Assembly (NCBI GenBank): GCA_900660155.1
Contig: CABFPE010000118.1
Span: forward strand, 512,499-576,498
Reading direction: 5' to 3'
DNA length: 64,000 nucleotides
Source: Hofstenia miamia
Lineage: Eukaryota > Xenacoelomorpha > Acoela > Hofsteniidae
This document shows, piece after piece, positions 1 through 11,464 of the stretch. Each line of letters begins with the position of its first letter. The first letter of the stretch is position 1. A model generated the notes under the pieces. The model was not told where the DNA came from. It saw only the letters and a program-made list of their open reading frames with translations, and searched no databases. The position numbers and the translations under genes are program-made.

Positions 1-57
1 TGATGAGAAACAAGAGCAGCAGCATTGCCAAGACTGAAAAAAAATTATATTATTCCA

Positions 58-171
58 ATATCACCATCATTATATGAGAGAAGTTTTTCAGCTGTATGGA
101 AAATTATTAGAAATAATAGGCCCAAAACCTATTCAAACACTTTGGAATCAATAAAATTGTTGGAAATCTAA
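58..171 (+). pseudogene. hAT transposase C-terminal relic
   Basis: An open frame of about 37 codons contains the motif YERSFSAVWKIIRNNRPKTY followed by LESIKLLEI and a stop at 169-171. This matches the dimerisation region at the C-terminus of hAT transposases, where an S-E-R-x-F-S core is followed by a basic stretch and a leucine-rich helix. The same frame runs upstream to the window edge but has two stops at positions 1-6. No zinc finger or catalytic region is visible, so this is the decayed 3' end of an element whose remainder is outside the window or lost. Family assignment rests on the motif alone. Confidence 0.6.
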
Positions 172-858
172 GACTCGCCTACTGACAGATATTTGTTTTT
201 ATCCCTTAATTTTTTCTACCGGGTCAACAACTGGTTATCGAATTACAGATCACAGGGACATTTCTGAGTAGAGAATTGCATAACAGTGAAGATTGCTCGA
301 AAAAGCTGTAGAGCATCTAAGGCAATCCTTAAGACGCTCAGATAATTTTCACCATGTTCAAATTGATTACATGTGTTGTATTAATTAAAATGAGCTAACT
401 TTGACAAATGGCCTTAGTCCAGTTCAAAGTGACTGAATTCAGGTAAAATTTACAGTATAAAATTTGGATAATTTTAAATACTCCAAAGTAATTTTTTAAG
501 AAATTATAAAATAAACATTGTTAATCATGTTATCTAATGCTCCAAAAAGTACCATTTTCAAGATAAACTTTTATATATTACAATAGATTTAGAAAAAGTA
601 AAGTTCGTATGGACTTTTAAACATGACTGCCTTTAACCGATTAATTCCTGCGTGTTCACTTTTCAATATGTATCTCTTTCTGTTACCAAGAGGCCGAGGA
701 TTCCAACAAATCTTAAGAATACTTCGGTTTTTACATCAGTAACAAGAGAGTTCAATTAAATTATTAATTTTTACAGGGCGCATTTATGTGGCATTAACTT
801 AAACCGCATGTAATGTAATAGCAAGTATTAAAACAAAAGTAACTGTTCTGACTGCACA
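172..858. other. AT-rich stretch, nothing recognised
   Basis: No open frame or repeat structure that I could interpret. A frame on the - strand at 794-1066 exists only because it runs through the 53-bp tandem duplication and looks fortuitous. Confidence 0.5.
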
Positions 859-964
859 CCGGTCTGATACTTGATACGGTATAGAAGGCGTTTATAAGCT
901 TCGCACAACCCCCGGTCTGATACTTGATACGGTATAGAAGGCGTTTATAAGCTTCGCACAACCC
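859..964. repeat. Perfect 53-bp tandem duplication
   Basis: Two identical head-to-tail units, 859-911 and 912-964, each starting CCGGTCTGATACTTGATACG and ending CGCACAACCC. No difference between units was seen, so the event is recent or the join is an assembly product. No N lies nearby. Confidence 0.9.
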
Positions 965-1049
965 TGCACACAAAAATGTGCAAAACTTTCTTGTCTCATT
1001 GATGTCAATACATGTACCATTTTCACGTGCAAGAAGAAATAGAAATTGG

Positions 1050-1320
1050 TAGAAAATCGAGATCAAGTCAGCCTAATTTTAATTAATGCCAATTCATCCT
1101 ACCTCAGGCCAAAAAATTTTTTGGATTGCTAGACCAAATTCTGGAAGACCATATGACATTATTGTAATAATTCAAAATGTAAAATTAATATTTTCAAATC
1201 GTTTCATATAAATTATATCACATCCACTCCATTTGGATTGATTTGTGTGCACTCTTGCTTAATAATACTCCGTTTTTTCCAATACATCGGCCTAAGCCCG
1301 GCTTTCCCTGCCCTCCTTTA
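1050..1320. repeat. Decayed copy of the CAGAGATG inverted-repeat family
   Basis: The segment ATTTGGATTGATTTGTGTGC near 1,228-1,250, the preceding TTAATGCCAATTCA block (about 1,082) and the CCAATAC...CGGCCTAAGCCC run near 1,277-1,300 match 51,480-51,600, 54,250-54,290 and 57,440-57,480. Terminal repeats are not recognisable, so the ends are approximate. Confidence 0.5.
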
Positions 1321-1329
1321 CGATGTTCT

Positions 1330-3230
1330 ATCTTGTTCTACCTTGCTATGCCCTGTTTGCCAAAATCCATTTCTGTTTGCAGGTAGAACAAACAACTCCA
1401 ATAGGTCAATGAATATTCTATAGTACTCTATAAGATAAATAGGGTTTCGAATGCTCTCAAATTAATGAATTTAGCAAGTCTAATACCTCAAGTTAAATTG
1501 GTTTAGAGAGTTGTTTTCTAAGCTATCCTATTAGAAATCCACAAATAGAGTGTCATTAAATAATATTTCTAAAACAAATTGATCAAATTGGTGAAATTCT
1601 TTAAAACTTGCCTTAAATTTTTTGGAAATCGACATAACAACACATCTTTCAGACTTACTCTTCTTAAGAAAAAAAGTAGCAGTGTTTGATACAGTGCTGC
1701 AAAATAGGCACGAATTCTGTAGTCAAAGCATTTCTAATTCTCCAGAGTTATAGCTTCAGGTTATATGTTGAAAAAGAAAACACTTTTGTGGATCAAATGA
1801 CGCGAAGTTGCAGCACCAAAGTTGCTACAAAAGCTGGCCAGCTGCTGTATTTGTTAATATGCTATATATGGCATCTATAAATGCCAAGGATTTTGAAAAA
1901 AAAATTTCATACTTCAGTTTACGGAGCAGCTCTGACAGACGCATGTCCATGAAAATGCATGTCAAAGCAACCCAAGAAATGAGGTCGGTATTTCTCTAAA
2001 AATGTGCAATTTACACCGAATTTAGAGAAAAGGTTCATATGTTGAACAAGCCATTGCAATAATAAGACCAGTATACCTTATGGCGTTTTTAAGAGCCGAA
2101 AATGTGGAAACTGGAACTTTTAAGTGTGCAGATGCGCATATGCAATAGCAATGCCTGCATGTATTTGAAACTTAAGTAGAAACCAAGCTTATTTTATTTT
2201 CTGATACCTTTATTTCATTTTGCACCCTTATTTTGAAGGTGGCCAATTTTGATCACTTCTGGCATTTAAGGAGTATCGAATTTTCAAGCTTTCTAGTGTT
2301 AAGTCAATAATTTTACAAAGAAATATACCATCAAATTTCATAAATTTCTAGGAAGTTTTGTTAATACTTAACTACTCTACTCTAACAAAACAATCGGCGA
2401 TCAGACTTCGCAAATGGTTGCTGCAAGTACCTATGCAATAACTTAGACTTTAAATTAGCCTTTATTTTTTCACTGTGTACTTAAATGACGTCTGAATGCT
2501 TCTTTCAGTATTTATTCAACTAATATCTATAGCACATAAATATGTTTGTGTAATAATGCACTTAAAAGTTAAAAGTTTAAAGAATATTTAATTGAAATTT
2601 TATTACATTAAACAGTCTACTCATCAGTAATATTTTGAAATTACGTTACGTTTTTTGTTAATTTGCATGTATCGTATAACTCTAATTTTGATAACACAGC
2701 TTTTATTTTAAGTCCTACAAAACATCTACAATTCCCACATTTGTTGATGATTTTGTGAAAGAATTTACTACAATAATATTGTTCCCAATTTTATTTTTAC
2801 TTCAGTCAGGCATTTAATATAATTACTTCAAACATTTTCATGAAACGAAAAAGGTGTATTACACCAGAAAATATTTTAAGATATTATTTGACCGCTTTTT
2901 TTCAAATAATAAATACTCATTTTGATTCCTATGACATCTTTGACATTAACTAATTCATTTGTATATGGCTTACCATCGTTTATATTCAATTAGAAAATAA
3001 TCTTCACGAGTATACCATTTTTTGCGTTACATGCTATACAAACTTCACAAATCTGTAAGTGCCTTGCATAATCAACTTGGTTTTTTGAAAAAAATATTTC
3101 CAGTTTCAAAGTGAAAAAATTCTTCCTTTATCCTACATGTATGTCAAGTTCCTAAATCTGATTTGAAGGAAATAATAAATTACTTTTCACTCATTCCTTA
3201 GTGAATCTAGGATCTCCGCATTAGTTATTG
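1330..3230. other. AT-rich stretch, nothing recognised
   Basis: Only short open frames of 61-64 codons (1,238-1,423; 1,686-1,880; 1,808-1,999) with no family resemblance. No terminal repeats or tandem arrays were noticed. Confidence 0.5.
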
Positions 3231-3240
3231 AATCACCTTT

Positions 3241-3745
3241 CTATTGTTCAATCATGTGATTATATGCACAACATTTTGAATCCATTTTCGTTTCCAATGA
3301 TGCCTTAAAACGGCTGCCACGTGCACTAAGCACCTTGGCTAAAATAATTCGTGATTGAGAAGTAAATAAATCACAGTTAATTGCTCTTAGCTTAAGGTTT
3401 ATGAGGTTGAACACATTTTTTGATTTGTGATGATATGTGACAGCGGATAAAATTGTGCCTTCGAAACCAGTGAGCATTTTAATCAACGGGCTTGCAGTTC
3501 TCTGAGTTTTTTAGCATGACATCCCAAGGACACATTTGTGTAGCACAACAAGCACAACACACCACAGTAAAACCCGAGGCCTGAACTTCATAAAACCCAT
3601 AAATCTTTTTAACTATATTAAGATCACAAAAGTTTCGCCATTTTTGCATCAATTCTTGAACGGGTGAAATTCTAACAATATGAAATTTTATAGCCACTAC
3701 AACAGCTTTTGTGTTAAATTTCTTTTTAAGGAAGGAAAATAATAT
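3241..3745 (-). other. Two overlapping unrecognised open frames
   Basis: On the - strand a frame from about 3,745 to 3,479 (cysteine-rich segment VVCCACCATQMC, basic start KKKFNTK) overlaps by 8 bases a second frame at 3,486-3,241 of 81 codons (segment ILAKVLSARGSRFKASLE, ending CCAYNHMIEQ). The close overlap in different frames could mark one frameshifted coding remnant of roughly 165 residues, possibly from a transposon or an exon. I recognise neither part. The second segment has a faint resemblance to Tudor-like repeats that is too weak to use. Chance open frames in AT-rich DNA remain possible. Confidence 0.2.
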
Positions 3746-3890
3746 GAACAGAATTTAAAGAAATTGAAAATTGTTTGGTTTATATTTAAATTTGTATATC
3801 CTCCGGACATTAGCATTTTCGGTGATCTGGTGTAGTTTAAGTAATAATTATATTTGAATTAGTATTCTATGGAAACCGAATTTTAATGTC

Positions 3891-4075
3891 TTTGTCCCAC
3901 TTGGTTCCATTTTATTTGGTCTAGTTCCATGGTCAAAGGTAAATCAAAGGCATAACTTCAGTTTGGTCAAAATTGGCAAAAACTATAAGCTTTATCACTA
4001 AATGATTTCCAGTTCCACTAACAGTCAAACTGAAATATTTAATCTCAAGATTCAACGCCTTTGGGACTAAGACCA
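3891..4075. repeat. Degenerate GTCCCA inverted-repeat element
   Basis: Starts TTTGTCCCACTTGGTTCC and ends TTTGGGACTAAGACC, so the ends are roughly inverted. The interior TTTGGTCAAAATTGGCAAA matches TTTGGTCAAATGTGGCAAA inside 26,381-26,616. The two are probably diverged copies of one non-coding miniature element. No target duplication was recognised. Confidence 0.35.
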
Positions 4076-4079
4076 TTAA

Positions 4080-5810
4080 ATCTTATAGGAGTGAATGGAG
4101 GACAGAACCATAGTAGGCCTGCGGACCTTTTATCAAGTATAATTAAATGGAAGCAACTAGAAAAATTCGAAATGTAATTTCAAATACTCGTCATCAAATG
4201 AAACCAAATTTGATTTCCATTGTATTGCAACCAAAAGAAAGTAACAAATTAACAAAGGTGGGAAGCCCAAGTGTTTACCGAAATTCAGATTTAAGATTTT
4301 CAGTCAAACCTTGGGCTCACTAGAGCTAGGTAAAGACAATTGACGAAAAATGAGCCTATTCAATTCAAGTCCTCTAAGAGTTCAATAATATGCACGGCAG
4401 TAAAAATAGCCCAATTCATTCGTGTCAACATCTCTTCTAAAGCTGTAGTAGCTTAAATGTATTAAAAGTTTTTACACCTGTGGAATAGCTAAAACTAAAG
4501 CGCTGTGTGATATCTGGTTTATTTATGATTTTTTGAAAATTTACACTTTGTGCATAAATTTAAGCAACCTGGCGTCCATCTTTGTTAGTTTTTGAGATAT
4601 CGGCATTTAAAAAATATTTTGAGAACCATAAAAAAATACAAAAAATTTCTGTTTAAGGTTAAGATATTTAAGTCAATGAAATGGATTCACAAAAAGTATC
4701 TTAAGCAACGTATTTTACAAGAATATTCTAAGATCACATTCATACTATTAACACAACTATTGGAATTTGAATTCCTTTATTAATAAATAAAGTTTGGATT
4801 AAGCAGAAATTTATTTAATGCAACTCGAGAAATATTATAAATTGGGGTAATTGATGTACTTTCTTATCAGGCATACCTTGAATCTCCTTTCAATCTTAAT
4901 TAGATGCAAAGCAAGTGAAATTATCTAACAAGAGTGAAGAATATTTAATATCAGCTTGAAATTCAAAAATTAGTAAATTTCAAATTATATTACGCTATAC
5001 ATACGAAATACATTTTTGCAATTCATTTGTTGAAATTGACTTAAAATTGTCGCAATCAAGATATTTCTGAACATTTATAATGGCATTAAGGCTATTGTAA
5101 TTCTTTAATTTCTTCCTACTCAAATCTAATTATAGAATGTCTTTAGTGAAATAAGAATATAAACTATTCAAAAAGAAAAAACTTTGTTAAAGAATTTTCA
5201 CACCTTAATTGTTAAAAATGTCATCGCGAATTATCAACCAATTAATCCATTTAAAATAACGTAGATGTTTGTTAATTTTTGGGACAGTTCTTTATGTGAC
5301 TACCTTGAAGTGAAAAACTTTAAGAATAAGTAAACAAATTAAATCCTGCTGATTTCAACTATTTCGTCGTGATTTAGTATTTGTTGACTTCCATTTATTC
5401 ACAATTAATATCTTAGGATTAAATCTTCGTTTCACTTTCTGTTGAGATTTCATCATAAAACTTAAGAAGTATTTAAATGTAATTGAGTGCAAAAAGGATA
5501 AGCACGAATCTCCAAATAAAAACAAGGAGTAGATCCATGGTATTTAGAGGGGGGAAGGTTTCACAATAATTTAAAGAGCAACGTCAAAAAAATTGGCAAA
5601 ACATTACAAGTCATCTAGCAAGGTCCGGAATAGTCCTAGATATATCTGTAGTGTTTATTATCATGTGATTCATTTATATACACATATAATATTGAATTTC
5701 CAAAAGCACATTATAAATAAAAGTAGATTATATATTTTGCTCTTAGAGGCCTGATAGGTATGCAAAATCATAGTAGCCAATGAATATTCTATACATATAA
5801 GGAAAGAAAA
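4080..5810. other. AT-rich stretch, nothing recognised
   Basis: One lysine-rich frame of 63 codons at 4,592-4,783 reflects A-rich composition. No repeats, RNA signatures or domains were noticed. Confidence 0.5.
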
Positions 5811-5819
5811 TGAGAACAA

Positions 5820-6008
5820 TTAGCAAGTAAATAAACGGCGCCTATTTCTCGTCGCATATTCCTTCATAACTTCTTCACAATCAATTTTCATGTCATGATG
5901 AATATTAAGCAGGGCTAACTTTGCAAGTCTATTATCTGTCATATTTGAACGTAAATACGATTTAGTACACCGAGGAAATGAAAAGGACTGTTCAGCATCA
6001 GAACTCCG
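5820..6008 (-). pseudogene. hAT (ZMYM1-like) transposase C-terminal relic
   Basis: Uninterrupted frame of 62 codons on the - strand with FPRCTKSYLRSNMTDNRL, then LALLNIHHDMKIDCEEVM and an arginine-rich end before the stop at 5,820-5,822. This is the dimerisation segment of hAT transposases of the zinc-finger MYM-type-1-like group, where (A/S)-E-x-S-F-S is followed by L-R-x-x-K-(S/T)-Y-L-R-x-x-M. Here the usual E-R is E-Q. The intact frame suggests moderate age, but upstream parts were not found. It resembles the better-preserved C-terminus at 49,296-49,490, though the two sequences are clearly diverged. Confidence 0.75.
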
Positions 6009-6009
6009 T

Positions 6010-8920
6010 TCAGCTTAAATGAAACCAATCGTAAGAAGGTTTCTAATACACGGAAACTCTGCCTGATTAGTGCACATTAGTTAGTCCTCCAAGCTAGAGA
6101 CGTGTTGGACCATTTTCATTTGCATTCTTGCTATTCAATACATAAAGAGGTAGGGAAAGGTAAATCGGCTATCCAAAAAGGAATTCTAATAAGTAATTAA
6201 GTTAGATAAATTTAGGACACTTCTAAGGAGATAAACAAATTCGGTAGTTTTCTTTAAAAATGGCACTCGGCCAAAAAGGGCGTGGTTCGAATATTTTAGT
6301 TTTTTAGCAATACTAAATTTTAAAAGGAATGTAGTGTATTATTGTAACAAAGTATGCTATGCTTATAGAGTATAAGATTTTTGTAAAATATTTAATAAGC
6401 CCCACGTTTATTTAAAGATGGCTTTATAAATAAATTTTGTTTTTCAAATTGAACTTAGGACAATTTATGGAAACAATTTTTTTACGATGTCACAATGCAA
6501 AGAGTGTACTTTAACAGGTATATATGAAACGCAGCCTCAGTTTGTATATTGATAAAATACTACAAAAATTATAATATTGAACTTATTTAGGTGCCCATAA
6601 ACTATAAAATATCACACATAAGCGTACAGAAAATGACATGACGAAACTAATCGCTTCAGGTATTATGATGGGCACGATCAAATTAAAATAATCGTAATTG
6701 AAAAAGTACTTCATTTTAAGAAACTGTTGTCATTAACTTTCCTTGTCCGCAATTGTGTTGGACAGGTATGCTTCTCGAATAACCCAACCCCTGGTAAAAT
6801 TGTATTACTTCAAATATATAAAGAATAGTTTCACACATTCATTTCACTATTTTTGGTATATTGTGTATTACGCATTAGTCATCCTACAAGTGAAGAAACT
6901 CTAATAAAATAATTTTTGATAACTAGATCCTGGTAAATAATTAATTTCAAAATATTTTACCAGCTGCAACTGTTAAGCCACACATGGAGTGGCACGCACA
7001 ACAATTAAAATACATATAAAATCTATTAAAGATTTAATAGGTTTTCATGGAACAATAACTTTTAATAACTTCTAATAAAATTTTTCCCATTAATTACCGG
7101 ATTACAATTTTCACGATAATTAGACGTAGAAATCAGGTGAACTGTAATCAGAAGTACACGGTATCTCTTAATCTGATAGATCACAATTCTCTAATCTTAT
7201 AAAATATGTTTATTCTCTGGCATAATAGGGGCGTTTTAACGATACTGGAATAGCGTAATTAACTTATGAGGTCATGAGCTGATTAAGGATGCAATTACCG
7301 TATGTGAAATTAATATTTTAATGAAGTAATTTTAAAAATTCAGTAAAAAAATTATTGCAGTGTTGTGCTTAAATAGTTGTTTGTTTTTGAATTTGTTCCA
7401 TTTAATGCCTAATTAAATACATTTTTTTTAAATTTAGTTTATGCAAAACAAGTTATAAATCATTGAAAGATAGAAATATTGAGCTTCCTTTAATATTTCT
7501 TTTGAAAATCTTGATAGCATTCTTAAGGTGTATTTACTTTTTTTAGAATTAGCAGTCCTAAAACAATTTTTTTAAAATTAGAGTTTAACTGTTACTGTAA
7601 TTTTATAAAACTTCATTATCAAATGATTCATAACCTATGAAAATACCTGAACATAAATATGTGGAAGGAAGCACACGTAATAAGGTCTACACTCAAGAAC
7701 TGGATTGATCAATATTGACTATTTTTCCAACTTATAACGTATAGTAATTATTAAATTGCATCAAATTATGAATGGTTAAATTGTTAACAAAAATTGTTAC
7801 TAGTTGAGTGCTTTTTATTTTCCCTAAGGACTATTGTCGACCGGTATGTATTGGATTTTCCGTCACAAAGCATACCTTTTTTGGTGATAAAGTTGAGTGA
7901 ACAATTACCATTTCAACCATCTACAAACTTGCAAAATATTGCAAAGATAAATCTCGAAAAGAAATTTCAGAGTATTTTAAATTGCCTTGCAAGGATTATA
8001 TTTTTAAATGGAACCCTTAAGGGATCATTGCCACATGTCGCCCCTGTCTAGGCCAAATGCTGTAGTTTTATAATCAGAAAACAATGGTTAGACCAATGCT
8101 TGAAATTTCCGGGTAAATACAAAATCTAGGTTTTAAATAATTCAAATGAGACATTGACAGGATTTAATGATAATCGAATCAGAGAAAGATATTAATTCAA
8201 TTCAGGCTGTTCCAACACAAAAGTCAATGGAATAATTGGCATTCATTAATGAAACTATTGTTAAACTAACATTTGTTAGTAATAATAACACACTTATCTG
8301 ATTGAATGAAAATACTTACTTTTTATTAATGTCGAATGCGAAGACTCAAACAATACGCTTCAAATTGAAAAGTTTAGTATACCTAAGGATGGGAAACATT
8401 TTCAATTGGAAAATTTATCAATATTGCTTAATACATTATATGTTTAGCATCTTAGAAACAAAATCAAATGTGTACTTGGAATTTTGATAAAAAGTCAAAC
8501 TGAATCATCGAAAATAAATGGATATTTTAAGTTTTTGATCCCAATTGACTAGTTTTCTCAATATAATGAATTTATAAAGTCAAGCTTAATATTCAATATT
8601 TTTGATTATGGAATTTTCGACATTGTTAATCTGAATAGAAGTAAATTAGTTGAAGATCTATTTTAACTTTGATTTGCGATCCTTTCTCAATCAATCGTGT
8701 GATTCACAAAGGAAATCACCTGACCACATCATAATGCAATAAATTCGAACTTTGAAATAACAAAAATCTTAGTGAATGAAGTTTTACATGGGATTGCAAA
8801 AGTTGCGGGAATTCTAGTTTCGTAAACCATAAGCACGTAAAAGGCTGTATGGTGTTGTTTTTATTCAGAAAAATTGGATAAGTACGATTCAGTATTCAGA
8901 ACATGCATGTTTCAGGAGTT
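6010..8920. other. AT-rich stretch, nothing recognised
   Basis: Open frames of 85 codons (7,794-8,051) and 61 codons (8,302-8,487) show no domain or family signature. No convincing terminal repeats were found. Confidence 0.45.
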
Positions 8921-8927
8921 GTTTAAC

Positions 8928-9050
8928 ATGGCAACCTGCAGAGTCGGGCACAGCAGGTGAAAGACTCTTTTCTGCTTGCAATATAAACTTTACTAATTTG
9001 AATATTTTATATCTAAAGACTTAAAAAATCCGCATAAATTGCTTTATATA
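8928..9050 (+). pseudogene. Possible hAT transposase C-terminal relic
   Basis: The + strand carries AGERLFSACNIN, then a leucine-rich stretch, a stop near 8,983 and PHKLLYIFE in a shifted frame. The order E-R-L-F-S-A, then asparagine-rich, then L-L-x-I-F is that of hAT dimerisation ends. The match is short and broken. Confidence 0.4.
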
Positions 9051-9171
9051 TTCGAATGACTAAGATTATATAGTTTATAAAGATGACAAATACACAGAAA
9101 TAAACGAATATGTGTAAAATATTTCATTGACGATAACCCCAAATACAAGAATTACTCAGAATATTACAATA

Positions 9172-9223
9172 TTATATATATATATATTATATATATATAT
9201 TATATATATATATATATATATAT
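9172..9223. repeat. (TA)n microsatellite
   Basis: About 52 bases of alternating T and A with two TTA phase breaks. Other TA runs in the window lie at 10,741-10,756, 28,519-28,544, 35,171-35,216, 35,821-35,856 and 45,024-45,051. Confidence 0.9.
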
Positions 9224-9224
9224 T

Positions 9225-10985
9225 ACGTTGAATTCATTTTGCAAACTTAAACAATCCATACTTTAATGATCAAAATTATAAATAATGAATTAATATTTTA
9301 TTCCTTTGTTGTTTTTAGGTTACCAATATGTAGGTACCATATTTCAAATCCTGTCAACAATTGATGACGTTGACGCTCACAAAACATCTGGTTACTGAGT
9401 AATAAATCAAGATCTACGTGAAGTGTAGACAATATTTTTTTTACGTTTGATTCCTTCACAATGACTTATTAAACTTGTTCTTTTGAACAGCATAATTAGG
9501 TAATGTAACCATAAAAGCTTTAGATGTTAATAAATTATTTTTTCAGATCGAATATGAATAGTTGTTTTTCTAATCATCAAAGACAAATTCAAGTTTCAGA
9601 AAGTATGACGTTTCTGAACAAACAAGTTGAGTATGAATTCTGGACCTCATGAGATTTGTTTTGAAATATATTTGAAATGTGTAAGCAAAAGAATTCTTCT
9701 TTAATGTCATTGATTCTATAAACTGATGATTGCACTTTAGCAGGTTCGATGTGATTCTCAAATAAAATACGATTTACTTGGACATATTCAAAGGAGAATC
9801 TTTAATGTGACTGGCAATGTTACGTTTGGTCTTTTCTACATTTGATAAAGGTTTTAGATTGCTCTTTGTGAGATTCAAACACATTTTCACCTGAAATTTA
9901 AATTCAAATTTGAGCTTCCAAAAGAGTTGGATTGCATTAAAGCAAGAAAAAAAGATAATGCTTCGTAAATGGGAAAGTTATAGTACTTAGGTTTTTAAAA
10001 ATCATTGCACCTTGTATGGTTGTAGTTAGAATAGAAAGTTTATCACTTTCAATCAAAAGTTACATAAAATTGATCAGAATCTAAAAAGAATTTATGTAAA
10101 CGCAAATTCTGGAAAAATTATTGTAATGGTTTTGTTAAATAACCAATTTTGTCATCGAATATTGTTGATAGACTAGGTTCTTACGCTTAGCATTCCAACA
10201 AAAGTCTATTCCCAGGATAAACTACAAAAATTTGTTCAGACTTACATTTACATGTAATGAAAGTCATAGCAGTTTTAAGAAAGAGCTCTGCATCACGTGT
10301 TTTGACAGCCGGGAAATATTTTGCATAACACTCTTGGAACGGCACGGCTGTCCTGAAAATCAATTCTCGATTTCTTTTTTGTTTCTTACTACGTCTATAT
10401 CTAACACTTATATAAGTTATAATATTTGAAACGCCCTACTCTCTGCAGTAACCCCTTTAATTCTATTTTAAATCAAGAAAATAATTTCTGTAATATCACT
10501 AGTAATATTGAGAAATCGGTGTTTTTCGGAAACACATTACATGACATTTCTTCAAACAAGAATTATACTTTAGATTTTTACCATAATTGGAAATGTAATG
10601 TAATTTCCTTCTAAATTATGCCATTAATTTCTAAATTATTCCTTTAATAATGCCGCTATCTTGTTTTCATGAATTGATTTTTTAAATAATTATGACAATG
10701 CTAAAAGATAAAAATAGTACTCTTGTATACGTTGAATGCTCTATATATATATATACCAGTTAATATATTGTGCATGCCACCTAACGTGGTAATCAGTGAT
10801 TACTACTTAACACTATAACTCCGAACCAGTCATTTGTGACTGATTTTGATGCAATTTTTAAACAACCACTTTCCCACATGTAAATTTTTTTACAAGTTTT
10901 CACCTATATTCACTATTTCTGCTGTAAAGTACGAGTTGATGACCTTTTCGGAAAACAGTAGGATTAGATATGAAAAATCATTAAT
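9225..10985. other. AT-rich stretch, nothing recognised
   Basis: Several frames of 62-65 codons, none recognisable. A TA microsatellite lies at 10,741-10,756. Confidence 0.45.
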
Positions 10986-10989
10986 ACTC

Positions 10990-11460
10990 CTTAAAATTCG
11001 AAAACCGCCCAGTAAAATGAAACTTACAAAAATTGCAAATATTTCAAGTATTGTGCAAAAACTTTGCAAAACTTGCAAAATATTTTCAAATACTTTTAAG
11101 TTCTGTAAGTATTTTTTTTTAAATTTTGATCGGTACCTAATAAAGAATAAAACGTTTTTAAGGAGTCTTACATTGATATAAAACTTTATAAGACGTTTTA
11201 ATATACACATTATAAGTTTTCTAAACATATTTGTAATACAATTCTACTCAATTGCTGAATGCCATCTAGTGTCAATCGATAATATTGTAAGGCATTTACT
11301 AAACGTTTGTTAAACGATTTTAAACCATTTCTAAATGTCTTCTAAGCCGTATCTAAATTTTTAAGAAGCACATTTTGAAGATTTTCTAAACTTCTAAATG
11401 TTTAAATTTTTTTAATTAATGTTTAAGAATGTTTTTTAATATTCTATGTATTTCATATTT
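10990..11460. repeat. Low-complexity TTGCAA / TTCTAAA patch
   Basis: 11,020-11,110 is a run of degenerate units around AAAACTTGCAAAA. 11,280-11,460 is a run around TTTCTAAATG and TAAACG. Long open frames on both strands (10,846-11,181 and 10,890-11,228) are side effects of the repetition. The first half resembles 14,215-14,400 in the opposite orientation. Confidence 0.6.
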
Positions 11461-11464
11461 GTGT

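Noticed and set aside
10846-11228. Overlapping open frames of 111 and 112 codons on both strands
   Set aside because: They follow a low-complexity repeat patch; translations are dominated by F, L, I, K and N without any domain.
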